From Aquipuribacter nitratireducens (GTDB lineage Bacteria; Actinomycetota; Actinomycetes; Actinomycetales; JBBAYJ01): DNA of 64,000 bases. The first letter of the stretch is position 1; the number at the start of each line of letters is the position of its first letter. Of the stretch, positions 15,501-23,629 are shown piece by piece. Below the pieces are notes generated by a model that worked only from the letters and a program-made list of their open reading frames with translations, did no database searches and was not told where the DNA came from. The DNA is taken from assembly GCF_037860835.1 (NCBI RefSeq), contig NZ_JBBEOG010000006.1:1-64000 (forward strand), written 5' to 3'. Position numbers and translations under genes: made by a program.

Positions 15501-17687
15501 GCGCAGGTACCGCGCGTAGGTCCGCAGCACCACGACCTGCCGCCACGTGAGCCCGGCACGGAGCACGAGCCGGTCGAACCGGTCGGACTCGCTCGTGCCG
15601 CACCACGCGGACACGAACGCGTCCGTGAAGCGCCGGGCCAGCCGCGCGGGGTCCGTCGTCGTGCCGGGCTCGACGGCGCCGGAGGGCAGGCGGAGCCCGA
15701 AGTCGTACACCCAGTGGTCGACGCGCGGGGTGCCGGCCCTCGCGTCGTCCTCGCCGTCCTGGTCGTCGCCGCGCAGGTGGTACGGCCGCTGGTCGACGAC
15801 CTCCACGCCGAGGTGGTCGAAGAACGGCAGCACCTCCGACAGCCCGAGCTGCTCCCGGCGGTAGATCTTGAGGCGCGAGTGCCGGGAGGCGGCCCCGACG
15901 GGCGTGTAGAGGAGGAGGTCGAGGTCGGGCGCGGCGGCGCGACCGGCCTCCAGCCGCTCGAGGCGGACGAGGTCCCCCACCGCGACCCTCGCCTGGACGT
16001 CCTCCTTGTACCCCTCGGGCAACGTGCCGGACCAGCGCCGCGCCATCCGGACGGCCTCGCCCTCGCCGAGCTCGGTCCGCAGGCCGTCGGCGAGGTCCTC
16101 CTCCCAGGTCCGGGTCGCGGCCACCAGCCGCTGCTCGACGGCGTCGAGGTCGACCTCGCGGGCCTCGTCGCCGGAGGAGCCGTCCGGGGCCTGCCGCGAG
16201 GCGAGCCTCACGACGAAGTGCAGCCGGGCGAGGACCGACTCCGACACCCGGGCCGAGTGCTCGATGTGGGTGCCGCCGAAGGCCTCGACGAGGATGTCCT
16301 GCATGACGAGCCGGACCTCGGTCGTGTACCGGTCGCGCGGCAGGTAGACCAGGCACGACACGTACCGGCCGAAGGGGTCGTGCCGGACGAACAGGCGGGT
16401 GCGCCGCCGCTCCTGCAGCTGCAGGACCCCGAGGGCGATCCGCTGGAGCGTCGGGACGTCGGAGGCGAACAGCTCGTCGCGCGGGTAGGTCTCGAGGATG
16501 GTGAGGAGGTCCTTGCCGGAGTGGCTGCGGGGGCCGAAGCCGCTGCGCTCGAGGACCGTCGCCACCTTCCGGTCGACCACGGGCACCGAGCTGACCGACT
16601 GGGTGTACGCCGCGGACGACAGCAGCCCGAGGAAGCGGCGCTCCCCCACCACCCGCCCGTCGTCGTCGTACGTCTTGACCCCCACGTAGTCGAGGTAGGT
16701 GGCGCGGTGGACCGTCGCGCGGGAGTTCGCCTTCGTGAGCACGAGGACGTCCGGGCGACGGGCCTGGGCCGTCACCGAGGGCCCGAGCTCGTTGCGGCTG
16801 GGCTGCTCGTCCCCGCTGCGCATGATGCCGAGCCCGGTGCCGGGCACGGACTCCAGGACGGCGGTGTCGTCGCTGGCGCCCGGCCGCAGCGCGTACTCGC
16901 GGTACCCGAGGAACGTGAAGTGCTCGTCGGCGAGCCAGTGGAGCAGCCGCGCGGCCTCGGCGGTGTCGTCGGGGTCGACGGTCCCCGCGGGCAGGGAGTC
17001 CGCGAGCACCGCGACCTCGTCGGCGAGGCTGCTGGCCCGCCGGCGCATCTCCGGCCAGTCCTCGACCGCCGCCCGGACGTCGTCGAGGACGGCCCCGATG
17101 CCCTCGGCGAGCGCGTCGTCGTCGGAGCCGGTCCCGTCGGCCTCGTCGTCGCCGGACGCGCCGGTCCCCGAGCGGCCCGCCTCGCCGGGGGCGCTGCGGT
17201 CGACCTCGACCGAGATCCACGACTCGACGACGACGCCGGGCCGCTCGTCGTCGGGGTCGGTCTCCCCGTGCGTGACGGCGAGGACCTCCTGCAGGACGCC
17301 GTCGTCGTCCCGGCGCACGACGACCTGCGGGTGCACGACGAGGTGGATGCCGCGCCCGTGGCGGGACATCTCGTTCGTCACCGAGTCGACGAGGAACGGC
17401 ATGTCGTCGGTGACAACGTGGACGACCGTGTGCGGCGAGGCCCACCCGTCGACCTCGACGGAGGGCGTGAAGACGCGGACGAGGTGCGTGCCCGGGGTGC
17501 GGCGCTCGGCGAGGCCACGGTGGGCGAGGACCTGCCCGCACACGTCGGTCGGGTCCCGGTGGAGGAGGTCGTCGTCCGCGACGTCCGCGTAGTACCCCGC
17601 GAGCAGCGTCCGGTCGCCCGGACCGCACCCCCGCTGCGTCGCGACGGTCTCGGCACGGTCGAGGAGGGACGATCGGTCGTCGACCAT
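12570..17687 (-). CDS. gdh: Large NAD-dependent glutamate dehydrogenase (L_180 class)
   Basis: This 1,705-residue enzyme oxidises L-glutamate to 2-oxoglutarate and ammonia with NAD+ and mainly serves glutamate catabolism. The long N-terminal part (about 1-700) carries ACT-like regulatory segments typical of the class. The catalytic core includes the RGGLRWSDR and TGAKGGFVGK motifs (about residues 880-915) and the Rossmann part around DMSGDVFGNGML. The start is fixed at ATG 17685-17687 by the promoter: TACGGT ends six bases upstream, with TTGGGT 17 bases before that, giving a leaderless mRNA. An in-frame extension exists upstream but contains the promoter. It is the first gene of the gdh-pdtaS unit. 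In mycobacteria GDH is inhibited by GarA; that is not testable here. Confidence 0.96.
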   Translation of the reverse strand: MVDDRSSLLDRAETVATQRGCGPGDRTLLAGYYADVADDDLLHRDPTDVCGQVLAHRGLAERRTPGTHLVRVFTPSVEVDGWASPHTVVHVVTDDMPFLVDSVTNEMSRHGRGIHLVVHPQVVVRRDDDGVLQEVLAVTHGETDPDDERPGVVVESWISVEVDRSAPGEAGRSGTGASGDDEADGTGSDDDALAEGIGAVLDDVRAAVEDWPEMRRRASSLADEVAVLADSLPAGTVDPDDTAEAARLLHWLADEHFTFLGYREYALRPGASDDTAVLESVPGTGLGIMRSGDEQPSRNELGPSVTAQARRPDVLVLTKANSRATVHRATYLDYVGVKTYDDDGRVVGERRFLGLLSSAAYTQSVSSVPVVDRKVATVLERSGFGPRSHSGKDLLTILETYPRDELFASDVPTLQRIALGVLQLQERRRTRLFVRHDPFGRYVSCLVYLPRDRYTTEVRLVMQDILVEAFGGTHIEHSARVSESVLARLHFVVRLASRQAPDGSSGDEAREVDLDAVEQRLVAATRTWEEDLADGLRTELGEGEAVRMARRWSGTLPEGYKEDVQARVAVGDLVRLERLEAGRAAAPDLDLLLYTPVGAASRHSRLKIYRREQLGLSEVLPFFDHLGVEVVDQRPYHLRGDDQDGEDDARAGTPRVDHWVYDFGLRLPSGAVEPGTTTDPARLARRFTDAFVSAWCGTSESDRFDRLVLRAGLTWRQVVVLRTYARYLRQTGTTFSEDYIAGVLAANPEVARLLVAVFETRFEPDRFSQTDAGRPSPARLGAADRAAMAVEQALDDVDNLTHDRILRSLLATVVATDRTNFYQRDGAGEPNPTVAVKLDPRLVPDLPDPRPAHEIWVCGPKVEGVHLRFGDVARGGLRWSDRLEDFRTEVLGLVKAQQVKNVVIVPTGAKGGFVGKHLPDPAKDREAWYEAGKECYRTFIRALLDVTDDRDLAAGEDPAPVVPPVRVVRHDDDDPYLVVAADKGTAAFSDVANAISLERGFWLGDAFASGGSKGYDHKAMGITARGAWESVRWHFDELGVDVDTDPFTVVGVGDMSGDVFGNGMLLSKAIRLVVAFDHRHVFIDPDPDPGRSWEERARLFALPRSSWADYDTSLLSEGGGVHPRSAKSVRLPARAAAVLGLPERDTVMTPTEIIRAALTAPVDLLWNGGIGTYVKASDESNAAVGDKANDALRVDGADLRCRVVGEGGNLGLTQRGRIEAALAGVRLNTDAIDNSAGVDTSDHEVNIKILLDRVVAEGDLTDKQRDRLLADMTDDIGARVLRHNVDANVQLGNARLQAAEMLPVHRRFIGNLVANGLLDRALEFLPDDDTLDERAERDLGLASPELAVVSAYAKLTLTDQLLDSAVPDEAWSEGYLVRYFPERLREAYERQVLTHPLRREIIATSLANTVLNTSGTTFLFRLGEELNAAPDRAVRAWAVAREVFGQADWHEEVMRRCADLPVPTRLALLLDFRRLLDRATRWLLQNRPDPLDVDAEIARFGPVVSRLRARSLEVVQGQEREEMLVRVDERREAGVPEDLATRAAGFLEEFCLLDVTEIALREDAPAEEVLEVYFALSDRYAVDGVLSRITQLPRGDRWQALARAALRYDLYAALEELTTVVVRTTSAPAAGDGGAGDGGDRGADGVAAAAERISAWESANTAALDRARLTLDEVQRLPGRDLAPLSVALRTLRSVVKSGTADDAR

Positions 17688-17693
17688 GCCCCG

Positions 17694-17722
17694 ACCGTAG
17701 TCCTGCCCCGCGATGCACCCAA
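17694..17722 (-). promoter_or_regulatory. gdh promoter, leaderless
   Basis: Minus-strand -35 TTGGGT (17717-17722), 17-base spacer, -10 TACGGT (17694-17699), then six bases to the gdh ATG. The predicted transcription start coincides with the first base of the start codon. Confidence 0.7.
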
Positions 17723-17780
17723 CCGGCGGCCGGACCACCCGTTCGCCGTCACCGGACTGCGGCACTGTGTGACCGACCGG

Positions 17781-17809
17781 CTGACTGCGGCGCCGTGCTG
17801 CTCTACCGT
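17781..17809 (+). promoter_or_regulatory. Leaderless promoter of the DUF2505 gene
   Basis: CTGACT (17781-17786), a 17-base spacer and TACCGT (17804-17809), followed by six bases and GTG at 17816. It is divergent from the gdh promoter, with the two -10 boxes about 105 bases apart. Confidence 0.7.
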
Positions 17810-17815
17810 CACCAC

Positions 17816-18304
17816 GTGGACATGTCGACCGACCTGCGCTGGCCCGCGCCGCCCGACGAGGTCGTCGGCGCGCGACTCGACGAGGACTTCCTCGCGGCCG
17901 TGGCCCGCCGCACCGGCGCGCTCGACCACGAGGTCCGGGTCGACGGGCTCCGCACCACGGTGCGGCGCGTCATGCCCACCGACCGGTTCCCCGACTTCGC
18001 CCGTCGCCTCGCCGGCGACCGCCTCACGCTCGTCGAGACGACGACGTGGGCGCCGGACCCGACCGCGACGGGCGGTCGGACCGGGGTCGTCGAGCTCGAG
18101 GTCGACGGGGCGCCGCTGCGGGCACGGTTCACCACCGCGCTCGAGCCCTCGGCGGGCGACGGGACCGTCGAGCAGGTGCGCGGCGAGGTCGTGGCGCGCG
18201 TGCCGATCGTCGGCGGCCGCATCGAGAAGGCCGTCGTGCCGGCGCTCGAGGCCGCGATGGCCGCGCAGGTCGACATCTTCGAGGAGCGCCGCGGCCGTGG
18301 GTGA
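17816..18304 (+). CDS. DUF2505 family protein (SRPBCC fold)
   Basis: A 162-residue protein of the DUF2505 family, which belongs to the START/SRPBCC ligand-binding superfamily. Family features include the early DLRWPAPPDEVVGARLDEDFLAAV, the middle TTVRRVMPTDRFPDFARRLAG, and the C-terminal ARVPIVGGRIEKAVVPALEAAMAAQ helix that closes the pocket. The ligand is unknown, with lipid or polyketide-like molecules possible. The GTG at 17816 is set by the -10 box; an ATG at 17822 is the alternative. It precedes the first GGDEF gene by 15 bases and is likely co-transcribed with it. Confidence 0.85.
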   Translation: MDMSTDLRWPAPPDEVVGARLDEDFLAAVARRTGALDHEVRVDGLRTTVRRVMPTDRFPDFARRLAGDRLTLVETTTWAPDPTATGGRTGVVELEVDGAPLRARFTTALEPSAGDGTVEQVRGEVVARVPIVGGRIEKAVVPALEAAMAAQVDIFEERRGRG

Positions 18305-18319
18305 GCGCACGGGGCCGTC

Positions 18320-20068
18320 GTGACGCGCGCGGCGACCCCCGGCGGCGAGCGCGCGGGCGACGGGGGCGGCCCCCCTCCTCTGCCCGCCCTGCTGGGCACC
18401 GAGGACCTCCACGAGGTCGACTCGCGGGCCCGTGCGCTGCTCGGCCCGGACCCCCTCCAGGCCGACGAGCTCCTCAGCCTCGCCGTCGACCGGCTCGAGC
18501 GGGCGGTCCGGGAGGGACCGCGGGTCGCCGGCGTCGCCGCCGACGTCGACCTCGACCACTGGCGCGCCCAGCTGCTGTACGCGCGCGCGGCGCAGCGGCA
18601 CTACCGCAACGAGCCGAAGGCGCTCGTCGACCTCCAGCTCGCCGCCGACATCGTCGACGCCGAGCGCAGCCCCCTGCTCGCCTCGCTCGTGCTCAACGGC
18701 CGCGCGATCTGGGAGGGCTTCGAGGGGCGCGTCGAGGACCAGGTCGTCACCCTCACCCGCGCCCTCGACGTCGTGTCGCGGGTCGACGGCCAGCGCGCGC
18801 TGGCCGTGCGCGGCGCCGTGCGGATCAACCTCGCGGAGGTGCTCGCCGACGTCGGCGACAGCGAGCGCGCCCTCGGGCTGCTGACGGCGGCCCTGCCCGA
18901 CACCCGCGTGCTCGGCGACCCCGAGCAGCTCGAGCAGATCCACTCCACCGCGGTGCGGGTGGCCGGGCAGTGGCTGGTCCGCCCCGACGGCGTCGACCAG
19001 GCCCCCCACGACCGCGCCGAGCGGGTGCGGGAGGACGTCCAGCTGTGGGCCGCCGCGGCCGCCGAGGCGGCCGAGGCCGCCGCCCGACGCGACCCGGTCG
19101 TGTCCAACCGCCGGCACGCGACGTACGCCCTCGCCCGGGCCGCGCACCTGCGGGGGGAGACCGACGAGGCGCTGCGGCTGGCCCAGGAGGCCGTGCGGCT
19201 CACCGAGGAGCGGGGCGAGCCCGACCACCTCGTGCGCTGCCGGGCGCTCGCCGGTGAGCTGCTCGTCGCGCGCGGCCACCACGAGGAGGCCCTCGAGCAG
19301 CTCCAGCAGGTGGTGGCAGGCTCCGGCGTCGTCGCGACGGCCTCCCAGCTCACCTCCTGGTACCTCGTCGCCGACTGCCTCGAGGCGCTCGGCCGCCACC
19401 GCGAGGCGATGTCCGCCCTCCACGAGTACGTCCGGCACAGCGGCGTGTCCCGCGACCTGCGGCTGCGCAACACCGCGGCGATGGCCGCGGTCACGCTCAT
19501 GCGGGAGCGGGCGGAGCAGGAGCGGGACCTCGCACGACGGGACGGGCAGGAGGCACGGCGCCTCGCCCGCGTCGACCCCCTGACCGGCGTGGGGAACCGG
19601 CTGGCGTTCGAGGACGCGCTCGCCGGGCTCGCGGCGGCCGGCTCCCCGACGTGCCTGGCGCTCCTCGACCTCGACCACTTCAAGGTGGTCAACGACGTCC
19701 ACGGCCACCTCGTGGGCGACGAGGTCCTCCGCAGCGTGGCGGCGGAGGTGACGGCCGTCCTCGCCGAGGCCGACGCCGGGGCGCGGGTGTTCCGGATCGG
19801 GGGCGAGGAGTTCGCCGCGGTGCTCACGCACGACGAGGAGGCGCCGCGCGCCGGTGCCGTCCAGACCCTCGAGCTCGTCCGGCGGCGGGTGGCCGCCCTC
19901 GAGGTCCGGACCGCCACCGCGACGATCACCCTCACCCTGTCGGCCGGGCTCGCGGTCGGGGTCGTCGGCACGCTCGGCGACTCCACCCACCGCGCCCTGC
20001 TGAGCCACGCCGACCAGAACCTGTACCGGGCCAAGCGGCGCGGCCGCGACCGGGTCGTCGCCGACTAG
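18320..20068 (+). CDS. TPR-repeat diguanylate cyclase (GGDEF), paralogue A
   Basis: A 582-residue soluble protein: an alpha-helical TPR-like sensor region (about 30-400), a coiled linker (ERAEQERDLARRDGQEARR) and a GGDEF domain (about 415-580). The active-site loop reads GGEEF, and CLALLDLDHFKVVNDVHGHLVGDEVL carries the metal Asp and substrate residues. Synthesis of cyclic di-GMP from two GTP is therefore expected. The RxxD product-inhibition site five residues before GGEEF is absent (DAGA there), so feedback inhibition at the I-site is unlikely. It resembles the gene at 21901-23607 in both halves. The GTG start at 18320 has no strong ribosome-binding site. Confidence 0.9.
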   Translation: MTRAATPGGERAGDGGGPPPLPALLGTEDLHEVDSRARALLGPDPLQADELLSLAVDRLERAVREGPRVAGVAADVDLDHWRAQLLYARAAQRHYRNEPKALVDLQLAADIVDAERSPLLASLVLNGRAIWEGFEGRVEDQVVTLTRALDVVSRVDGQRALAVRGAVRINLAEVLADVGDSERALGLLTAALPDTRVLGDPEQLEQIHSTAVRVAGQWLVRPDGVDQAPHDRAERVREDVQLWAAAAAEAAEAAARRDPVVSNRRHATYALARAAHLRGETDEALRLAQEAVRLTEERGEPDHLVRCRALAGELLVARGHHEEALEQLQQVVAGSGVVATASQLTSWYLVADCLEALGRHREAMSALHEYVRHSGVSRDLRLRNTAAMAAVTLMRERAEQERDLARRDGQEARRLARVDPLTGVGNRLAFEDALAGLAAAGSPTCLALLDLDHFKVVNDVHGHLVGDEVLRSVAAEVTAVLAEADAGARVFRIGGEEFAAVLTHDEEAPRAGAVQTLELVRRRVAALEVRTATATITLTLSAGLAVGVVGTLGDSTHRALLSHADQNLYRAKRRGRDRVVAD

Positions 20069-20098
20069 CCGCAGCGGCGACGGCCCCTCACGCGGCAC

Positions 20099-21772
20099 TC
20101 ACCCCATGTGGGGGTAGCGGTGGTCGGTCGGCGCGACGAACGTCTCCTTGACCGTCCGGGGCGACACCCACCGCAGGAGGTTGTGCACGGCGCCGGCCTT
20201 GTCGTTGGTGCCGCTCGCCCGGCCACCGCCGAAGGGCTGCTGCCCGACGACCGCGCCCGTCGGCTTGTCGTTGACGTAGAAGTTGCCGGCCGCGAAGCGC
20301 AACGTCGTCGTCGCCTCGGCCACCGCGTACCGGTCCCGCGCGAACACCGCCCCCGTGAGGGCGTACGGCGCGACGGACTCCATCTGCGCGAGCATCGACG
20401 ACCAGCCGTCGGGACGGGCGTCGTCCCACACGTGGACCGCGAGGACCGGCCCGAAGTACTCGGTGGAGAAGACCTCGTCCGCCGGGTCGGCGACCTCGAC
20501 GACCGTCGGGCGGACGAACCACCCCTCGCTCCGGTCGTACGTGCCACCGGCCAGGACCTCGATGCCCGGCTCGGCGTGGGCGCGGTCGACGGCGGCGGAG
20601 TTGCGTGCGAACGACCGCTCGTCGATGACTGCGCCCCCGAAGTTCGAGAAGTCGTCGACCGGGCCGTACGCCAGCGACTCCGTCGTCGCGACGAGGGCGT
20701 CGCGGACACCCGCCCGCCACAGCGACGCGGGCACGTACGCGCGGGACGCCGCCGAGCACTTCTGACCCTGGTACTCGAAGGCGCCCCGCACGAGCGCGGT
20801 CACCAGCGCCTCCGGGTCGGCGCTGGGGTGGGCGACGACGAAGTCCTTGCCGCCGGTCTCCCCGACCAGGCGCGGGTAGGAGTGGAAGCGGGAGATGTTC
20901 TCCCCGACCGTGCGCCACAGGTGCTGGAAGGTCGCCGTCGAGCCGGTGAAGTGGATGCCGGCGAGGTCCGGCGCCGCCAGCAGGACGTCGGAGACGGCGA
21001 GGCCGTCGCCGGGCAGGAGGTTGACGACGCCGTCCGGCAGGCCCGCCTCGCGCAGCAGCCGCATGGTGACGACGGCGGCGAGGGTCTGCGTCGGCGACGG
21101 CTTCCACACCACCGTGTTGCCCATGAGCGCCGGGGCGGTCGGCAGGTTGCCCGCGATGGCGGTGAAGTTGAAGGGGGTGATCGCGTACACGACCCCCTCG
21201 AGCGGCCGGTGGTCCGTGCGGTTCCACACCCCCGGCGAGTTGCGGGGCGGCTGCTCGGCGAGGAGCCCGCGGGCGTAGTGGACGTTGAAGCGCCAGAAGT
21301 CGGCGAGCTCGCACGCGGAGTCGATCTCCGCCTGCTGCGCGCTCTTCGACTGCCCGAGCATGGTCGCGGCGTTCATGCGCGCACGCCACGGCCCGCTCAG
21401 CAGGTCGGCGGCACGCAGCAGCACGGCGGCGCGGTCGTCGAACGACAGCCTCCGCCACCCGGGCGCGGCGGCGCGGGCGGCCCGCAGCGCCGCCTCGGCG
21501 TCGGCGTGGTCGGCGCCGCGGCCGCGGCCCAGCACGTGGGCGTGGGCGTCCGGCCGGCGCACCTCGAACTCCTCACCGGACCCGAGCCTCACGTCGCCGC
21601 CGACGGTGAGCGGCAGCTCCGCGACCTCGCCGAGGGTCGCGCCGACCGCCTTCTCGAGGGCGGCCCGCTCGGGGCTGCCGGGCGCGTAGCCGAGGACCGG
21701 CTCGTTGCGGGGCGGCGGGGGCGAGGTGACGGCGTCGAAGCCGCCACCCGGCGTGTGGTCGGTGCTCGTCAT
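20099..21772 (-). CDS. pruA: 1-pyrroline-5-carboxylate dehydrogenase
   Basis: This 557-residue aldehyde dehydrogenase family enzyme oxidises glutamate-semialdehyde/P5C to glutamate with NAD+, the second step of proline breakdown. Recognisable elements are YAITPFNFTAIAGNLP, the NAD-binding HFTGSTATFQHLW, the general-base segment PRLVGETGGKDFV, the nucleophile in EYQGQKCSAASRAY, and EYFGPVLAVHVW. The ATG start is supported by TAGCGT ending six bases upstream (21779-21784), a leaderless promoter. The first-step enzyme, proline dehydrogenase, is encoded separately at 47724-48671, and glutamate dehydrogenase at 12570 would continue the route. The gene sits between two GGDEF paralogues on the opposite strand. 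Confidence 0.96.
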   Translation of the reverse strand: MTSTDHTPGGGFDAVTSPPPPRNEPVLGYAPGSPERAALEKAVGATLGEVAELPLTVGGDVRLGSGEEFEVRRPDAHAHVLGRGRGADHADAEAALRAARAAAPGWRRLSFDDRAAVLLRAADLLSGPWRARMNAATMLGQSKSAQQAEIDSACELADFWRFNVHYARGLLAEQPPRNSPGVWNRTDHRPLEGVVYAITPFNFTAIAGNLPTAPALMGNTVVWKPSPTQTLAAVVTMRLLREAGLPDGVVNLLPGDGLAVSDVLLAAPDLAGIHFTGSTATFQHLWRTVGENISRFHSYPRLVGETGGKDFVVAHPSADPEALVTALVRGAFEYQGQKCSAASRAYVPASLWRAGVRDALVATTESLAYGPVDDFSNFGGAVIDERSFARNSAAVDRAHAEPGIEVLAGGTYDRSEGWFVRPTVVEVADPADEVFSTEYFGPVLAVHVWDDARPDGWSSMLAQMESVAPYALTGAVFARDRYAVAEATTTLRFAAGNFYVNDKPTGAVVGQQPFGGGRASGTNDKAGAVHNLLRWVSPRTVKETFVAPTDHRYPHMG

Positions 21773-21900
21773 GTCGTCACGCTAGCCCTCGTGGGGGACG
21801 ACGCGTCCACCGCTGCCGCCGACCTGCTGCCGCACGACGCGACTCCTCGCCATACTGCCATCGGGGCCGGCCGTCGGGGTCGACCCGTCGGGAGGTCGAC

Positions 21901-23607
21901 GTGCGGGGCCAGCAGCAGGCGGATCCCGGGGGCCGTGCCCACGGCACCCGCGGCGACGTCCCGGCCACCCTGCCCACGGACCCGCTCGCCGCGCTCAGCC
22001 TGCTCGTCGACACCGACCCGGTCGCCGCCACCGAGCAGCTCGACGCCCGGCTCGCCGCGCTCGCGGACGGCGGGCCCGGGGACCCGGAGGACGAGCCGCG
22101 CCTCCTCGTGCTGCGGGCCCGCGCCCGTCACTTCCGTCGCGACCTGCGCGCGCACGAGGACACCGCCCGGGCGCTCGAGCTGCTCGACAGCGCGAGCGAG
22201 CCGCTGCTGTGCGCCCAGGCGCTCAACATGCACGCGATCTCCTCGGGCTACCTCGGCGACCTCCACGCCCAGCTGCGCTGCCTCGACCGCGGGCTCGAGG
22301 CGCTCCTGCGCACGAGCGGGGCGGAGTCGACCCGGCTGCGCTCCGTCATGCGCCACAACCTCGCGGTGGCCCTCTACGACCTCGGCGACGCGCGCGGCGC
22401 GCTCGGGCTGCTCGAGGACGCCCGCCGCGAGGCCCGCTCCCTCGGGCACCCCCGGCAGCAGGAGTGGGTCCTCATGAGCTCCGTCGCCGCGGCGTCCTTC
22501 CTCCTGCGCGGCTACGAGGGCCAGCCACCCGTGGACGGCGAGGAGCGCGACGCGCTGCTCGCGCTCGTCGACGAGTGGACCGACGAGGCCGTCGCCGCCG
22601 CCGAGCGCGCCGTCGCCGTCGGTGAGGGCATGGCGAACCGACGGGGTGCCTCGTGGTGCCTCGCGCGGCGGGCGCAGCTGCGGGGCGACCTCGACGCGGC
22701 CCTGCGGCACGCGCGCGACACCGTCCAGCTCGTCGGGACCCTCGGCGAGGTCGACGTCCTCGCCCGCAGCCGCGCGCTGCTCGCCGAGGTCCTGCTGGAG
22801 CGCGGGGAGCTCGACGAGGCCGAGCGCATCCTCCTCGACGCCACGGCCAGCACCGACCGGCTCGGCTCGGTCACGAGCGTCATGGTGTGGCACATGCTCG
22901 CGACGTGCCGGGAACGGCGCGGCGACCTCGTCGGGGCCCTCGCCGCCATGCGCCGGTACGTGACCGCGGTCACCGCCTCACGCGACATGCAGGTGCACAG
23001 CACGGCGGCCGTCAACGCGGCCCGCCTGCGTCGGGAGGAGCTGGAGCGGGAGCGGGACACGTGGCGGCGGACGTCGGAGAGCGAGCGTCGCGCCGCCCGC
23101 GTCGACGCCCTCACGGGCATCGACAACCGGCGGTCGTTCACCGACGCCATGGCCGACCACGCGACGGCGGGGACCCGCCTCGCGCTCGCCATCGTCGACC
23201 TCGACCACTTCAAGGCCGTCAACGACCGCTACGGGCACGTCGTGGGCGACGAGGTGCTCGTCCGCGTGGCCGCGGCGATGTCCGCCGCGCTCGTGGGCGT
23301 GGCCGGCGCAGGCTTCTACCGGGTGGGCGGGGAGGAGTTCGTCGTCACGTTCCCCGTCCACGACCTCGACGCGGCCGCCGTCGCGCACGTCGTCGACACC
23401 GTGCGGACCGCCGTGACGGCCGTCGACTTCTCCGACGTGCCGGCCCTGCTCGACGAGCACGGGCCGCTGCAGGTCTCGGCGTCCGCGGGCGCGACGATCG
23501 GCGTGCCCGTCGACGCCGCATCGCCCGCCGGGGACCTGCTGCGGGCCGCCGACCGTCACCTCTACGAGGCCAAGCGCAGCGGACGGGACCGGCTCGTCGG
23601 CCCGTGA
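21901..23607 (+). CDS. TPR-repeat diguanylate cyclase (GGDEF), paralogue B
   Basis: A 568-residue protein with the same plan as the gene at 18320: a TPR-like helical region (about 15-390), a short coiled coil (RREELERERDTWRRTSESERR) and a GGDEF domain (about 400-566). The catalytic loop is GGEEF and the metal-binding segment is LAIVDLDHFKAVNDRYGHVVGDEVL. No I-site RxxD precedes the loop (the aligned residues are small). The GTG start at 21901 has GGGAGG six bases upstream, a better ribosome-binding site than that of its paralogue. The two proteins probably arose by duplication and may sense different cytoplasmic partners through their repeat regions. Confidence 0.9.
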   Translation: MRGQQQADPGGRAHGTRGDVPATLPTDPLAALSLLVDTDPVAATEQLDARLAALADGGPGDPEDEPRLLVLRARARHFRRDLRAHEDTARALELLDSASEPLLCAQALNMHAISSGYLGDLHAQLRCLDRGLEALLRTSGAESTRLRSVMRHNLAVALYDLGDARGALGLLEDARREARSLGHPRQQEWVLMSSVAAASFLLRGYEGQPPVDGEERDALLALVDEWTDEAVAAAERAVAVGEGMANRRGASWCLARRAQLRGDLDAALRHARDTVQLVGTLGEVDVLARSRALLAEVLLERGELDEAERILLDATASTDRLGSVTSVMVWHMLATCRERRGDLVGALAAMRRYVTAVTASRDMQVHSTAAVNAARLRREELERERDTWRRTSESERRAARVDALTGIDNRRSFTDAMADHATAGTRLALAIVDLDHFKAVNDRYGHVVGDEVLVRVAAAMSAALVGVAGAGFYRVGGEEFVVTFPVHDLDAAAVAHVVDTVRTAVTAVDFSDVPALLDEHGPLQVSASAGATIGVPVDAASPAGDLLRAADRHLYEAKRSGRDRLVGP

Positions 23608-23629
23608 GCCCGCTCCGCCGTCCCGGCGG

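Noticed and set aside
14322-18323. A 1,333-codon open frame on the plus strand opposite gdh
   Set aside because: It is the codon-position mirror of a real high-GC gene on the other strand. It is Arg/Gly/Asp/Val-rich with no domain, spans both divergent promoters, and conflicts with a full-length glutamate dehydrogenase.
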